Position numbers and translations under genes: made by a program. From positions 154,588,015 to 154,652,014 of the forward strand of contig NC_053394.1 of the NCBI RefSeq assembly GCF_905171765.1: a stretch of 64,000 nt of DNA, read 5' to 3'. Under the pieces are notes generated by a model. The model was not told where the DNA came from and ran no database searches. It was given only the letters and a program-made list of their open reading frames with translations. This document shows, one piece after another, positions 41,401 to 52,271 of the stretch; within the stretch, counting starts at the first letter, position 1; each line of letters opens with the position of its first letter. The DNA comes from Bufo bufo (lineage: Eukaryota; Chordata; Amphibia; Anura; Bufonidae).

Positions 41401-41920
41401 TGGGACCTTTCTATGAAGATGGTACTTCTTCTAATACTGCCTTTTCTAAAAACAAAAAAAATCCCTAGAGATGAACAGCTGGATTCTTGTTTGAGTGAAA
41501 AAAAGGCATCTAGAGGGAGCTCTCCAAATCCGAGTGCATAATAGGTTTCACTTATTGTTATTAAGTGTCTGACAGTCCCAGGGGAGACATTTTTCAGTCT
41601 GGCCCCCATCTGCACACCCATGTACCTGGTGTCAAAGATTTGAAGAGTTCTAGCTAAACCTGAACTTTGAAGATCTCATTTTTGTCCCTTAAAATATCTA
41701 GTGGGGTGCTTTTCTTAGTGTCTGTGAAGTTGACTTCTTTACCAATGTTCAGAGGCTAAAATTTTCTTTACTTGGGGGGCTAACCTATAAACCTTACTGA
41801 AACAGCATATTGCAGAAATGATTTTTAGATGGTAATGTACATCAGCAGGCCACTGTTTTCACGCCAAGTACCCCATAGGGGCAATACATTCACACTGAGT
41901 ACACCGAAGGAAAAAAACCT
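41400..41920. other. Intergenic, unassigned
   Basis: No gene is recognised. The 3' flank of the Tc1-like relic may extend into it. Confidence 0.35.
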
Positions 41921-41927
41921 ACATAGA

Positions 41928-42470
41928 AAAATGCCAGACCGCTGGTACTAATTGAATCTTTATTACAAAACACATAATAATTTAATAACATACATGATTA
42001 AAAGAATCAGTGCAGGAGATAAAAAGCAACATCGCTGGAGGAGACATACAGTGGACAAAAAATCCCTATCCCTTAAACATGATTAGTCAGAAAATGCATA
42101 CATGAAATTCATACAATGCAGGAAACAGGACAATTACCCATGCTGAGTCTCCTCCAGGATGGCGCCAACCCCAACGCGCGTTTCGGCGTACCTTCGTCTG
42201 GGGTTGGCGAAACGCGCGTTGGGGTTGGCGCCATCCTGGAGGAGACTCAGCATGGGTAATTGTCCTGTTTCCTGCATTGTATGAATTTCATGTATGCATT
42301 TTCTGACTAATCATGTTTAAGGGATAGGGATTTTTTGTCCACTGTATGTCTCCTCCAGCGATGTTGCTTTTTATCTCCTGCACTGATTCTTTTAATCATG
42401 TATGTTATTAAATTATTATGTGTTTTGTAATAAAGATTCAATTAGTACCAGCGGTCTGGCATTTTTCAAT
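41928..42470. repeat. Large inverted repeat, Penelope-like 3' ends head to head
   Basis: Two arms of about 250-270 bp, 41928-42180 and 42215-42470, are nearly exact reverse complements, from TTCAATTAGTACCAGCGGTC at the outside to GGGTTGGCGCCATCCTGGAG inside. Each arm carries an AATAAA/TTTATT. The centre holds GAAACGCGCGTT motifs of the kind found at Penelope-like hammerheads. I infer two opposed copies of the same terminal region. Confidence 0.7.
42159..42209 (-). ncRNA. Hammerhead-like motif in the inverted repeat centre
   Basis: On the minus strand: GCCAACCC (stem I), then CAGACGA, one base from CUGANGA, then a short GG…CC stem II, GAAA, self-complementary ACGCGCGT, T, and GGGTTGGC closing stem I perfectly. 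The core U4 is replaced by A, so the copy may be inactive. The second arm keeps only GAAACGCGCGTT and downstream. Confidence 0.5.
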
Positions 42471-42578
42471 GTAGGTTATTTATATATTGTACTGCCAAAG
42501 GCTTGGGCAATACTTGAATAAGGATTTATTCTATGGTTGAGGTATATATTTCGGTTGGTACACCCAAGGAAGCGAACA

Positions 42579-43082
42579 TGTTAAATAATATGTGATATAA
42601 TATTAATTGGTATTTAATATAAAGGATTTATTACACTACACACTGACACCATCTATAGTAATACACAAGGGTGATGGGAGGTCTGTATGTGAATGTCAAG
42701 ACCTATATTTGAAGTCTCCATATATGACAATGTAGAAGTACATACATTAGTAAGACACGCCTGTATCTGTAGTATAAATGACTGACAGAGACAGACAAGG
42801 GGGTGGTCTTCTTACTCTCACTCTGTTGGGGGTTGCTGCTGAAGAAGATGGAAGACACACATGGAGCCTGAGAAGGAGGTTCCTACCCTTCAACAATGAT
42901 ACTTTATGGACTTTCATATTCACATATGGACAATAGACTAAGACTTCCTAAACTATTCTTGTAAGCAGACAACTTCTATGAAGACCGAAAATAAATTGCA
43001 TTATTCATTTTTTTTTATATAACTCTTGTTGAATCCTGGTGATCAGTCCTCCGGGTGTTTCTTACTCCAAATAACGCATACA
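42579..43082 (+). repeat. Possible solo LTR
   Basis: It begins TG (TGTTAAATAATATGTG), has a TATA-like GTATAAATGACTG at about 42772, an AATAAA at about 42990 and ends …GCATACA just before the DIRS border. This order fits an LTR, but no target duplication could be shown. Confidence 0.3.
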
Positions 43083-43260
43083 CGTTAATTTCTTAACGAT
43101 AATTTGTTTTCCCTTAGTCCTAACAGCAGCACATGTGGGGTTTATCTGCCCCAGTGAAACTGGTAGGACAGACGGAATATTTAATGAAGTAAAGTAATCA
43201 ACGCCCCCATTACCTCACTATAAGAGGCCAAACCCCCCATACATCAGTGTGTCATAACAA
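43083..43260 (-). repeat. Terminal repeat (3' side) of minus-strand DIRS
   Basis: The outer end is CGTTAATTTCTTAACGATAA, then CTAACAGCAGCACATGTGGG. It mirrors 48150-48302. The first ~30 nt are the longer overhang that recurs only in the internal region. Confidence 0.85.
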
Positions 43261-43294
43261 GAAACTCTCAAAAAACAAAGGGAGGGATATTTGT

Positions 43295-43380
43295 GTGCTG
43301 CTGTTAGGACTAAGGGAAAGCAAATTATCGTTAAGAAATTAACGCTTCCCTTACTTCCTAACCAGCAGCACATGTGGGGA
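43295..43380 (-). repeat. Internal complementary region of minus-strand DIRS
   Basis: It contains ATTATCGTTAAGAAATTAAC (complement of the 43083 end) followed by TTCCCTTACTTCCTAACCAG (complement of the 48302 end), the circle-junction order. A few mismatches show ageing. Confidence 0.85.
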
Positions 43381-43413
43381 CTTAGCAAGAAGTTAGCCTA
43401 AAGGGTAGGGACT

Positions 43414-44172
43414 TCAATGCTGAATGGAATTCAAAACAGACCGCCCAAAGGCAGTGTCTTCTGAACCCCTGAGGTGGAGTCTATAATGGCTCACAAAGGT
43501 AGAATGTGAGCTCCAGGAGGCCGCGGAACAGATCTGTTCCAGAGGAATAAGAGACCTTTCGGCCCAACTAGTAGAGACTGCTCGGGTGGAGTGAGCAGTG
43601 ACAAAGGCAGGAGGAGGTCTATTCTGGGAAGCGAAAGATTCTCTGATGGTCTCTCTGATCCATCTACTTAGAGTAGGCTTAGAGGCCTTCTTCCCTTTAT
43701 TCCTGCCAAAGAACAGGATAAGAAGATTCTCTGACCTTCTGAACTTCCGGGATCTCTTAATGTAGATTCTCAAACATCTGGCCACATCCAGAGTATGGAG
43801 GGAACTTTCTTCTGCAAAGGAAGAAGAGGAACATAACACAGGCAAAGACACAACTTGATTAATGTTGTGCACAGAGGGCACCTTAGGCAAAAAGGTGGGT
43901 AAAAAACGTAAAAGGACTCTGTCCGGTAAAAATAAAGTGTATGGCTCATACGCCGAAAAAGCCTGAAGCTCTGAAATGAGTTTGGCCGAAGTTACGGCCA
44001 ACAAAAAGGTTACCTTCATGGATAAAAACTTTAAGTCCACTTCTTCCAGGGGTTCAAAGGGAGGACCACTCAACCCTTTAAGCACCACTGAGAGATCCCA
44101 CTGCGGTATAGGTCTTGAAATGCTAGGCTTAAGATGTACGGCTCCTTTAAGGAACCTCATAAGGAACCTCTC
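43414..44172 (-). pseudogene. DIRS tyrosine recombinase, C-terminal part
   Basis: An open stretch of about 250 codons with the catalytic HSTR (AHSTRAVSTSWAERS) and the C-terminal tyrosine region (FVSHYRLHLRGSEDTAFGRS). The first catalytic arginine is lost: the site reads TSAKLISEL where the intact element has TSARRVGEL. The N-terminal part lies beyond the CR1 insertion, at 46189-46500. Inactive on two counts. Confidence 0.88.
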
Positions 44173-46188
44173 GCAAAAAAAGGAAGAGACCACTGTGGTA
44201 CTCAGCAGAAGTGGCCCAAATCATTAAAAATAAAAAGCTAGCATTTTGTAATTATAAAAAAAAACAGAGCAATGAAGATAAGGAAATCTACAAGATTAGG
44301 CAGAGAGAGGCCAAGCAAGTTATAAGAACTTCTAAAGCGCAGGCAGAAGAAAAACTAGCTCAGTCTATGAAAAAAGGGGATAAGACATTCTTCAGATATA
44401 TAAATGAAAAAAGGAAATTAAAACAAGGAATAACTAAATTAAAAACAAAGGACGGAAGGTATGTAGAAGAGAATAAAGGGCTAGCCGACTGCCTTAATGA
44501 ATACTTCTGTTCAGTTTTTACAAAAGAAAAAGGAGAAGGACCTCCACTAGAAAGGATGACTAATAAATCGTTTGATGCATGTATCTTTACAGAGGAAGAT
44601 GTTCTAAGTTTGCTGTCTAAGGTGAAGACAAATAAGTCACAGGGGCCTGATGAGATACACCCAAAATTATTAAAAGAGCTTAGTGGTGAGCTGGCAAAAC
44701 CGTTAACAGATTTATTTAACCAATCATTAGTAACAGGAGTCGTCCCGGAAGATTGGAAATTGGCAAATGTCGTGCCCATTCACAAGAAAGGTAGTAGGGA
44801 GGAATCGAGCAACTATAGACCAGTGAGTCTGACATCAATAGTAGGCAAATTAATGGAAACCCTATTAAAGGATAGGATTGTGGAACATCTAAAATCCCAT
44901 GGATTGCAAGATGAAAAACAACATGGGTTTACTTCAGGGAGATCATGTCAAACAAATCTTATAGATTTTTTGGACTGGGTGACTAAAATAATAGACGGTG
45001 GAGGTGCAGTAGACATCGCATATCTAGATTTTAGCAAGGCTTTTGACACTGTCCCACATAGAAGACTTATCAATAAACTGTAGTCATTGAGCATGGACTC
45101 CCATATTGTTGAGTGGATTAGGCAGTGGCTGAGTGACAGACAACAGAGGGTTGTAGTCAATGGAGAACATTCAAAACAAGGTCATGTTACCAGTGGGGTT
45201 CCACAGGGATCTGTACTGGGACCAATTTTGTTTAATATCTTCATAAGTGATATTGCAAAAGGCCTCGATGGTAAGGTTTGTCTTTTTGCTGATGACACAA
45301 AGATATGTAACAGGGTTGATGTTCCTGGAGGGAAACGCCAAATGGAAAAGGATTTAGGAAAACTAGAAGAATGGTCAGAACTCTGGCAACTGAAATTTAA
45401 TGTGGATAAGTGCAAGATAATGCACCTGGGGCGTAAAAACCCAAGGGCAGAATATAGAATATTTGACACAGTCCTGACCTCAGTATCTGAGGAAAGGGAT
45501 TTAGGAGTAATTATTTCAGAAGACTTAAAGGTGGGAAGACAATGTAATAGAGCAGCACGAAATGCCAGCAGAATGCTTGGATGTATAGGGAGAGGTATAA
45601 GCAGTAGAAAGAGTGAAGTGCTTATGCCGCTGTACAGAACACTGGTGAGACCTCACTTGGAGTATTGTGCGCAGTACTGGAGGCCATATCTCCAGAAGGA
45701 TATAGATACTCTAGAGAGAGTTGAGAGAAGAGCTACTAAACTAGTACATGGATTGCAGGATAAAACTTACCAGGAAAGGTTAAAGGACCTTAATATGTAT
45801 AGCTTGGAAGAAAGAAGAGACAGAGGGGATATGATAGAAACTTTTAAATACATAAAGGGAATCAACTCGGTAAAGGAGGAGAGCATATTTAAAAGAAGAA
45901 AAACTACCACAAGAGGACACAGTTTTAAATTAGAGGGGCAAAGGTTTAAAAGTAATATAAGGAAGTATTACTTTACTGAGAGAGTAGTGGATGCATGGAA
46001 TAGCCTTCCTGCAGAAGTGGTAGCTGCAAATACAGTGAAGGGGTTTAAGCATGCATGGGATAGGCATAAGGCTATCCTTCATATAAGATAGGGCCAGGGA
46101 CTATTCATAGGATTCAGATATATTGGGCAGACTAGATGGGCCAAATGGTTCTTATCTGCCGACACATTCTATGTTTCTATGTTTCTCT
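44173..46188 (+). mobile_element. CR1-clade LINE, 5'-truncated copy 1
   Basis: The endonuclease region is mostly missing; RT and 3' end are present. The 3' end is a TTTCTATG-type octamer repeat (ATGTTTCTATGTTTCT), which is characteristic of CR1. A short CTCT repeat flanks both borders. It is nearly identical to the minus-strand copy at 56037-58913. Confidence 0.9.
44211..46091 (+). pseudogene. CR1 ORF2 (reverse transcriptase), one nonsense mutation
   Basis: The RT has SQGPDEIHPKLLKELSG, NYRPVSLTSIVGKLME, YLDFSKAFDTVPH, SGVPQGSVLGPILFN and the catalytic FADDTKI (about 45289-45310). The C-terminal domain then runs to HIR*. A TAG at 45081-45083 sits where copy 2 has glutamine; the frame is otherwise continuous. 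The N-terminal endonuclease is absent. As a retrotransposon protein it copied CR1 RNA at the target site. Confidence 0.92.
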
Positions 46189-46834
46189 TAATCAGAGGAT
46201 CTTGATGTAAAGATCTGCCAAAGGCGGCTGACAGAGCCGAGATCTGTACCTTGAGTGTAGAAGGGCTGAGGCCCTTATCTAGTCCATCCTGCATGAACTG
46301 GAGAATAGCTGATACTGGAGGATCCTGAGATGGTACTTGATGAGATGCACACCATAGAAGAAAAATGCGCTTTACCCTGGCGTAGGCCTTGACAGTCGCA
46401 GGAGCTCTGGAATGAGACATCGTTCTTAAGACTGCTGCTGATAGCCCTTCAGGCTCTAGAAGGGACTCATCAATCTCCACGCTGTCAGATTGAGTCTGGA
46501 TGGATCCAGGCAGAGCTGAGTGCCCCGGGAGACCAGGTTCTGCATTGGGGGAAGCTTCCAATATTGCCCTCGGCTCATCTGCATGAGCAGGGTAAATCAA
46601 GACCTCCTGGGCCAGAATGGAATCACGGCTATTACTGAGGCTTGGTCCTGCCGAATCTTCATCAATACCCTGGGTATCATGGTGATGGGAGGAAAGATGT
46701 AGGCCAGCCTGAACTCCCATGGAATTGACAGAGCATCTACTGCCAAGGGATTGTCCTCCCGATACAGGGAACAGAACGTTTCCACTTTGGCATTGAATCT
46801 TGTCGCCATGAGATCTATGTCTGGGCGACCCCAC
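46169..46834 (-). pseudogene. DIRS tyrosine recombinase, N-terminal part
   Basis: The core-binding domain is recognisable: SRAPATVKAYARVKRIFLLW and LSPSTLKVQISALSAAFGRS, ending at DPLIKR where the CR1 insertion begins. It continues in frame at 44172 after the LINE. The upstream part of this frame overlaps the methyltransferase region, as in the intact element. Confidence 0.85.
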
Positions 46835-46914
46835 CGGAGAGTGATCTGATGAAAGATCTCCTGATTCAGAGACATTTCTCCTAGAGCTGGTGGGAAAGTT
46901 TCTGCTCTGCCCAA
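46597..46914 (-). pseudogene. DIRS methyltransferase-like region
   Basis: LNQEIFHQITLRWGRPDIDL, DALSIPWEFRLAYIFPPITM and VIPFWPRRS match the C-terminal region of the RT polyprotein at 17155-17440. It is out of frame with the RNase H fragment before it, with part of RNase H deleted between them. Confidence 0.85.
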
Positions 46915-47660
46915 GACAGAATTAGACCTACTTCTGAGAGTAGACTCTGAGACCTGGTGCCTCCCTGTTTGTTGATGTAGGATACCGCAGTAGAATTGTC
47001 CGAGCGAACCCTTACAGCCTTGTTTCTGATAAGGGGGAAAAAATGAAAGAGAGCCATCCGGATTGCTCTGAGTTCTCTCAGATTGGATGACACAATCGGG
47101 AACATGGACTTGAAGCGCTTTGAGATGACCGGTGCCTTCTCAGGATCCTTCCATTCTAGCTTCATTAACCGACACAGAGTCTCATCCACTTTGAAGGACC
47201 TTGGCCTCCTAGAGGTGGACTCTGAAGCTTCCCTGGGATCAACATCCTGGTCCCCCGACCGGATAGATCTAAGTAACCTCTGGGTCTTCTCTACAGGAAA
47301 GAAGTACCTTACAGCCTCTTCTTCCTCCCCGCTAGACTCAGAGGAATGGACTTCGTCCACGGTATGGTAGGCGTCCTCCTGCATAGGAGTGGGTCTCAGA
47401 GGAGATCGGACACCGGGTCTTCTGGATGACACGGAATCCCTTAGGGTGTTCATTGAGGACTCCACAAAGTCCTTTACCCAGACTACTACGTCCCGTATGG
47501 TAGGCTCCGTATCAGGAGGCAGAGGAGGAGGACGGCAAGAGGGACACCTATTAAATTCATAGGAGTCTTCTAGAGGGGTGTCACAATCCCTACATGCCAA
47601 ATGCTTGCGCTTGGATGACGTCTTGTGCCCAGACCGATCCCCATCACCGTCAGAGGACAT
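46881..47660 (-). pseudogene. DIRS Gag fused to RNase H
   Basis: It starts MSSDGDGDRSGHKTS and has a CxxC…CxxC motif (CRDCDTPLEDSYEFNRCPSC). At about 47095 Gag sequence (FKSMFPI) changes directly to RNase H (NLRELRAIRMALFHFF, SDNSTAVSYINKQGG). About 1.3 kb that would encode the end of Gag and all of RT is missing, yet the fusion is in frame. The frame ends within a truncated RNase H. Confidence 0.85.
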
Positions 47661-48149
47661 TATCTGCAGAGAAAAAGTTATAATGAATGAACAATGTCTA
47701 TCCCTTAGACAAACAAAGAATCAGCAAAACTACCAGGCACAGGAAAGCTGGTAACTAAAGTAGTTTGCCTCAGTAACCAACCCAAGGCTGCAAACAGCAC
47801 AGCCTGGAAGGACTGGAGGCTTTATATATTCAAATTTGGCGCCCAGAATGATGTCAGACGCCAGGTTTGAACAAACTTTAATCATTGTTGTTCACCGACA
47901 GGCCACCAGAGGGCGCTGGCACACAAGCTCCCGCAGGTGATGTGAGGAAACCAAACAGGAAGCTGAATACAAGACCTCCGTGCCTAGAACAGGAGCTTGC
48001 CTGTCTCCACCACGCCGCACAGCAGAACCAGCTTCCATCAGATAAGCTGCAACCCTGAAAGAAAAACACAAGGTTAGCATGTAATCTAAGAGTACGGCAG
48101 CCAAAAGGCTTCCCCTGTCTGTCCTGCAGTCCCAAAGGACAGAAAAAAA

Positions 48150-48302
48150 CACACTGATGTATGGGGGGTTTGGCCTCTTATAGTGAGGTAATGGGGGCGT
48201 TGATTTATTTGATTACTTTACTTCATTAAATATTCCGTCTGTCCTACAAGTTTCACTGGGGCGGATAAACCCCACATGTGCTGCTGTTAGGACGTAAGGG
48301 AA
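48150..48302 (-). repeat. Terminal repeat (5' side) of minus-strand DIRS
   Basis: It contains ATTACTTTACTTCATTAAAT and CCCCACATGTGCTGCTGTTA, the mirror of 43083-43260, with a small insertion (TTTATTTGA) not in the other copy. Confidence 0.85.
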
Positions 48303-48764
48303 ACTATATTTGGAGAGGATTACCAAATAAGTTTTATATTTTTGATATGCATATTTATTACAGAACAGTGGTAAATGTTAACAAAATATGGCTATTCTTA
48401 CACCACTGTCATAGACTCTGTTCTAAGCCTCTGACAGCAGTTTCTTTAGATTTGACAAAGAGAATAGTTCAGCATGCAGTGCTAATCTTCCTGTGAAAAT
48501 TACAGACAACAAATTCGGAACTATGATGGATGATTATTACTTTTTAAATTACATTCGGTGCATTCAAACATACAGGAGAACACAGCACTACATCCAGTGA
48601 CGTCTACTCTGATATACATGTTCTCTTTCCTCATCTTCTGCATTTGGACCAGACCGCCATTATGACTTCATTCAGTCATGTCTTCTCTCTGCAGAGTTTG
48701 ACAATTAGACATCTTAGGTGACACCTAGTTTTCCATCATTCTTCCAGCTTCTGAACACACCATC
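48303..48764. other. Intergenic, unassigned
   Basis: No gene or repeat border is recognised. Confidence 0.4.
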
Positions 48765-49258
48765 CTGCCACCCCCAATAATGTGCCCTCTGTGCTCCCCA
48801 ATACTGTACTGCAGTAACAGATAGTCCTCCTGAAAATACTAGTACTACACATATAAAAATTGCACCCAGAAAATCTGACACCCAGTAGTAATAATGTTGC
48901 CCATAGTGCCGATAGTAGTAATAATGTTTCTCATAGTCCCCCAGTACTAATAAAGCCCACCATAGTGTGACACTAGTAGTAGCAGAGTCCATCAAAATGC
49001 CCCAGTAATAATAATGCCCACTTATAGGGTCCCTGTGATAATAAAGTTCATCACAGTTCCCTTCTGTAGTTATAAAGCCCACCATAATGCACCTAGTAGT
49101 ACTAAAGCCCCCATAGTATGCTCCAGAAGTAATTATTCCCACCTATAGTGCCCCCAGCAGTAATAAAGCCCCCATAATGTTTGCCAGTAGAAAAATCCCC
49201 TTATAGTATATCCGATAGAACTATTGCCCACTTATAATGTATGCCAGTAGAAAAAGTG
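48765..49258. repeat. Degenerate ~30-bp minisatellite
   Basis: About 15 diverged units of the form AGTAATAATGCCCACCATAGTGCCCC in tandem. The minus-strand open frame at 48714-49142 is produced by this repeat. Confidence 0.75.
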
Positions 49259-49861
49259 CCAAAAATCCAGATGAAAATTTTACAATATTCATAGGAGCAT
49301 CACAGAGGTACCCTGATGCATACTTTTAGTACTTTAGATTTGTAGTTTCCTTGTCACAATAATAGATGTCAGGGCTGTACCAAAGGTCTTTTTAATAGTA
49401 AATCCACTTGCCTATCCATTGGTTCCATCAGGTGTGATAACTCTTATGAGGGGAACACAGTCACTGTCTTCCACTGCTGCATCTTCTTTTAGGACAGCAT
49501 CTTACACTTCAGAGAATTTGCTGTTTCAGTTATTCATCCAGCTGGATGACTAGGAAACATGCTCTCATATTTTAGCTCATTCTGCACATTATTGTCCCCT
49601 TATATGGTATCTTTAAGCAACTTGAATGAATTATTTGTCTGTGCACATGATATAGAATTCTTAAGGATCATCTGAGTCTGAAGTGCCAGAAATAATTTCT
49701 TCTGATGCAGAAAAGAACTGATGAGGTAGAGACTTGTACAAAAGAAGCATGAGCAAATAACTTTCTGGCCCTTTAGAATTTCAAGATGATTTTACTTCTT
49801 CAAGCACAGCACCTGCTGGGAGGGAGCATGGGTCTCCTATCCAGACCAGAATCCAGTTTGA
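49259..49861. other. Intergenic, unassigned
   Basis: Nothing recognised. Confidence 0.4.
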
Positions 49862-50039
49862 GGCCAAGTTCACACTTCAGTTATTTACATCAGTTATTGT
49901 GAGCCAAAACCAGTAGTGAAGCCTACTCAGAGATCAGGTGTAATGTAAAGATTTGCAACTATATTTGACCCACAAATGGTTTTCGCTCACAATAACTGAT
50001 GGAAATAGCTGACCAAATAACTGAAGTGTGAAATCAGCC
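49862..50039. mobile_element. GGCCAAGTTCACACTTCAGT MITE
   Basis: The inverted end is ACTGAAGTGTGAAATCAGCC, followed by TAA (50040-50042); the left flank is TGA. It shares the TAA with the next MITE and belongs to the family at 34271. Confidence 0.82.
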
Positions 50040-50042
50040 TAA

Positions 50043-50351
50043 GGGCTCATTCACACGATTGGTTTGGTTCCGTATCCGAGACGCATTTTTTGCAGCTCGG
50101 GTGCGGACCCATTCACTTCAACGGGGCTGCAAAATATGCAGACAGCACTCCGTCCGCAGCCGTTGCTTCGTTCCATGACCCCACAAAAATTATGTCATGT
50201 CCTATTCTTGTCCGTTTTGCGGACAAGAATAGGCATTTCTGTAAAGGGCTGTCTGTTCCGCAAATTGCGGAAGGCACACGGGCGGCATCCGTGTTTTGCA
50301 GATCAGCAATTTGCAGACTGCAAAACACGGCACGGTCATGTGAACAAGCCC
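50043..50351. mobile_element. GGGCTCATTCACACGA MITE, TAA target
   Basis: The ends GGGCTCATTCACACGATTG and GTCATGTGAACAAGCCC are inverted, with TAA on both sides (50040-50042, 50352-50354). The middle hairpin includes CCTATTCTTGTCCG/CGGACAAGAATAGG. Confidence 0.85.
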
Positions 50352-50639
50352 TAACCCTGCTTAGCTTCTCACATTAGGCAGAGCTGGACCTGTTCAGAGG
50401 TAGTGCTGACATTAGAATCAAAGTCCTCTGGTAGAGGCTGCTGATATTCCCTGCAGTGTCTGAATTTCCAAGAACTCTTCCTGAAGTCTCCATGATCGGC
50501 AGACATCTAATAAGAGAACATTCACAGTATGGGAACTTTAGAGGTGACTATAACATATACAAAATAGACACATCGTGAAGAAAACAGCAGCCATAAAGTG
50601 CCAGGTAACATGTAGCAGAGTAATATAATTCTGGTAAGT

Positions 50640-50825
50640 GCACTGACATTGTGTGCCATACTTACCTTGGTAAGCAGAGAGAACTTTGTACATTGTAGGG
50701 GGTCAAGAAGAGAGTTTTCAGAGAAATAGCTTATTAAATGAGAGTAGACGAGAAGTTCAAGGATTTTAGAGATGAAGGGGAGGTTACAAACAGGTCGGTA
50801 GTTAAGAAACAGGTCGGTAAAAAAC
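50640..50825 (-). pseudogene. L2-like LINE RT fragment, inverted
   Basis: On the minus strand NYRPVCNLPFISKILELLVY and HLISYFSENSLLDPLQ match the fingers region of L2-type RTs. It directly adjoins the plus-strand L2 3' part at about 50826. Confidence 0.75.
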
Positions 50826-51840
50826 ACTAAACTTTCTTTCTCCCATCTACTAACCCAGCTAAACTTGATATTTCAAATTTCGGCCTGCCGCATCATAACT
50901 CCTGGGAAGCACGCCTGCTGTCCTGGGGCCATGTTTGACTTGATCTTTCCTTTGTTCCCTATATCCAATCACTTGCTTGCTATTATCGTCTGTACCGCAA
51001 GAATATCTCCATAATCTGCCCTTTTCTTACGGTGGAAACGGCAAAAACTCTTGTTGATGCTTTGATTCATTCCCCTCTTGACTACTATAACTGATTACTA
51101 ATCGGTCTCCCTCTCACTAAACTCTGCCCCCTTCAGTCTGTCCTAAATGCTGCAGCCAGGCTCATCTATCTGTCCACCCACTATACTGATGCCACTAGTC
51201 TGTGCAAGTCACTTCACTGATTGCCAATCCACTACAGAATACAGTTCAAACTTCTCACCCTCACCCACAAAGCTCTCCACAGTGCTGCACCTTTATACAT
51301 CTCCTCCCTCATTTCCGTCTAGCACCCTATTTGTGCTCTCCGTTTTGTTAGTGACCTAAGGTTAAAATCCTCCATAATTCGTACCTCTCACTCCCGTCTT
51401 TAAGACTTTTCTCGAACTGCACCTACTCTCTGGAATGCTCTGCCCCAGAATATCAGGTCACTTCCCTACCTTCAAACGTGCCTTAAAAACACATCTTTTC
51501 AGGCAGCCTTATCAAGTATATAAGTACTAAAATAATTGTTCCCCAAGTAACGCCTCCCCACCAACTCCTCAGGCTTGAACTCGATTTTCTAACAGTCCCA
51601 CACCCACTGCTTTCAGTATAAAAATTGCTCCATTACTGCATATTACAATCAACTACTTTTTGTGTCACCCCCATTTCCTCATAGATTGTAAGCTCTTGCG
51701 AGCAGGGCCCTACTCCTAGTGTTTCAGTTGTATATTAGCCAGTTACGTTGTGGTGTCTTTTGTTTTATACATGAACCCTTTGATTTTGTAAAGCGCTGCA
51801 GAATATAAATAAATATTATCATTATTTTTATTATTATTAT
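50826..51840 (+). mobile_element. L2-clade LINE, 3' part
   Basis: The decayed C-terminal RT region (LNAAARLIYLSTHYTDATSL, PIHYRIQFKLLTLTHKALH) is followed by the 3' end GATTGTAAGCTCTTGCGAGC, TAAAGCGCTGCAGAATATAA and an (ATT)n tail at 51812-51840. The TGTAAGCTC block is shared with vertebrate L2 ends. Stops are present throughout. Confidence 0.82.
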
Positions 51841-51966
51841 GGGAGCAGATACTGAGTACTCTGCAGTGTCAATATACATATTAAGTGCAAATACTGAGAA
51901 TTACACCCAGTATACAGAACAAGAGAAGTGGTACTGTGCAGAGTCCATATATACAGAAGAAGAGCA
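51841..51966. repeat. Satellite relic
   Basis: About one and a half copies of the ~75-bp satellite of 27366 and 29860 (AGAGAAGTGGTACTGTGCAG, ATACTGAGAATTACACCCAG). Confidence 0.75.
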
Positions 51967-52271
51967 GGGCCACAGGCTGGCTCCCCCTAGGAACTAATGT
52001 GTGGCAGCCCTGTAGCACTCCATTTATGGTTGCATACAATGTGGTGGGAAGTGGGGAAAAAATTCCAAATGGGGTAGAATTATAAAAAAAAAAATACCAT
52101 TCCAAACACCATATACAAAAGAAGAGAAAGGAGCTGATATCGGTAGTGCTGGGGCTGTTAGTACATTCAGTAATATACTCAATTGGCTAACTGTAGATAT
52201 GGTCCAAGCTAAGTTAAATAAGGAAAATGTGAACAAGGCTCTGGGTCCAGATGGATTACACCCAAGAGTTC

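Larger units (their letters stand above)
43083..48302 (-). mobile_element. DIRS element, deleted and interrupted
   Basis: The inverted ends are 43083-43260 and 48150-48302 (CCCCCATACATCAGTGTG, CAGCAGCACATGTGGGG). An internal complementary region lies at 43295-43380. The order on the minus strand is Gag, RNase H, methyltransferase-like, recombinase. RT is deleted. A CR1 LINE (44173-46188) splits the recombinase gene. It is a different subfamily from the element at 13709. Confidence 0.9.
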
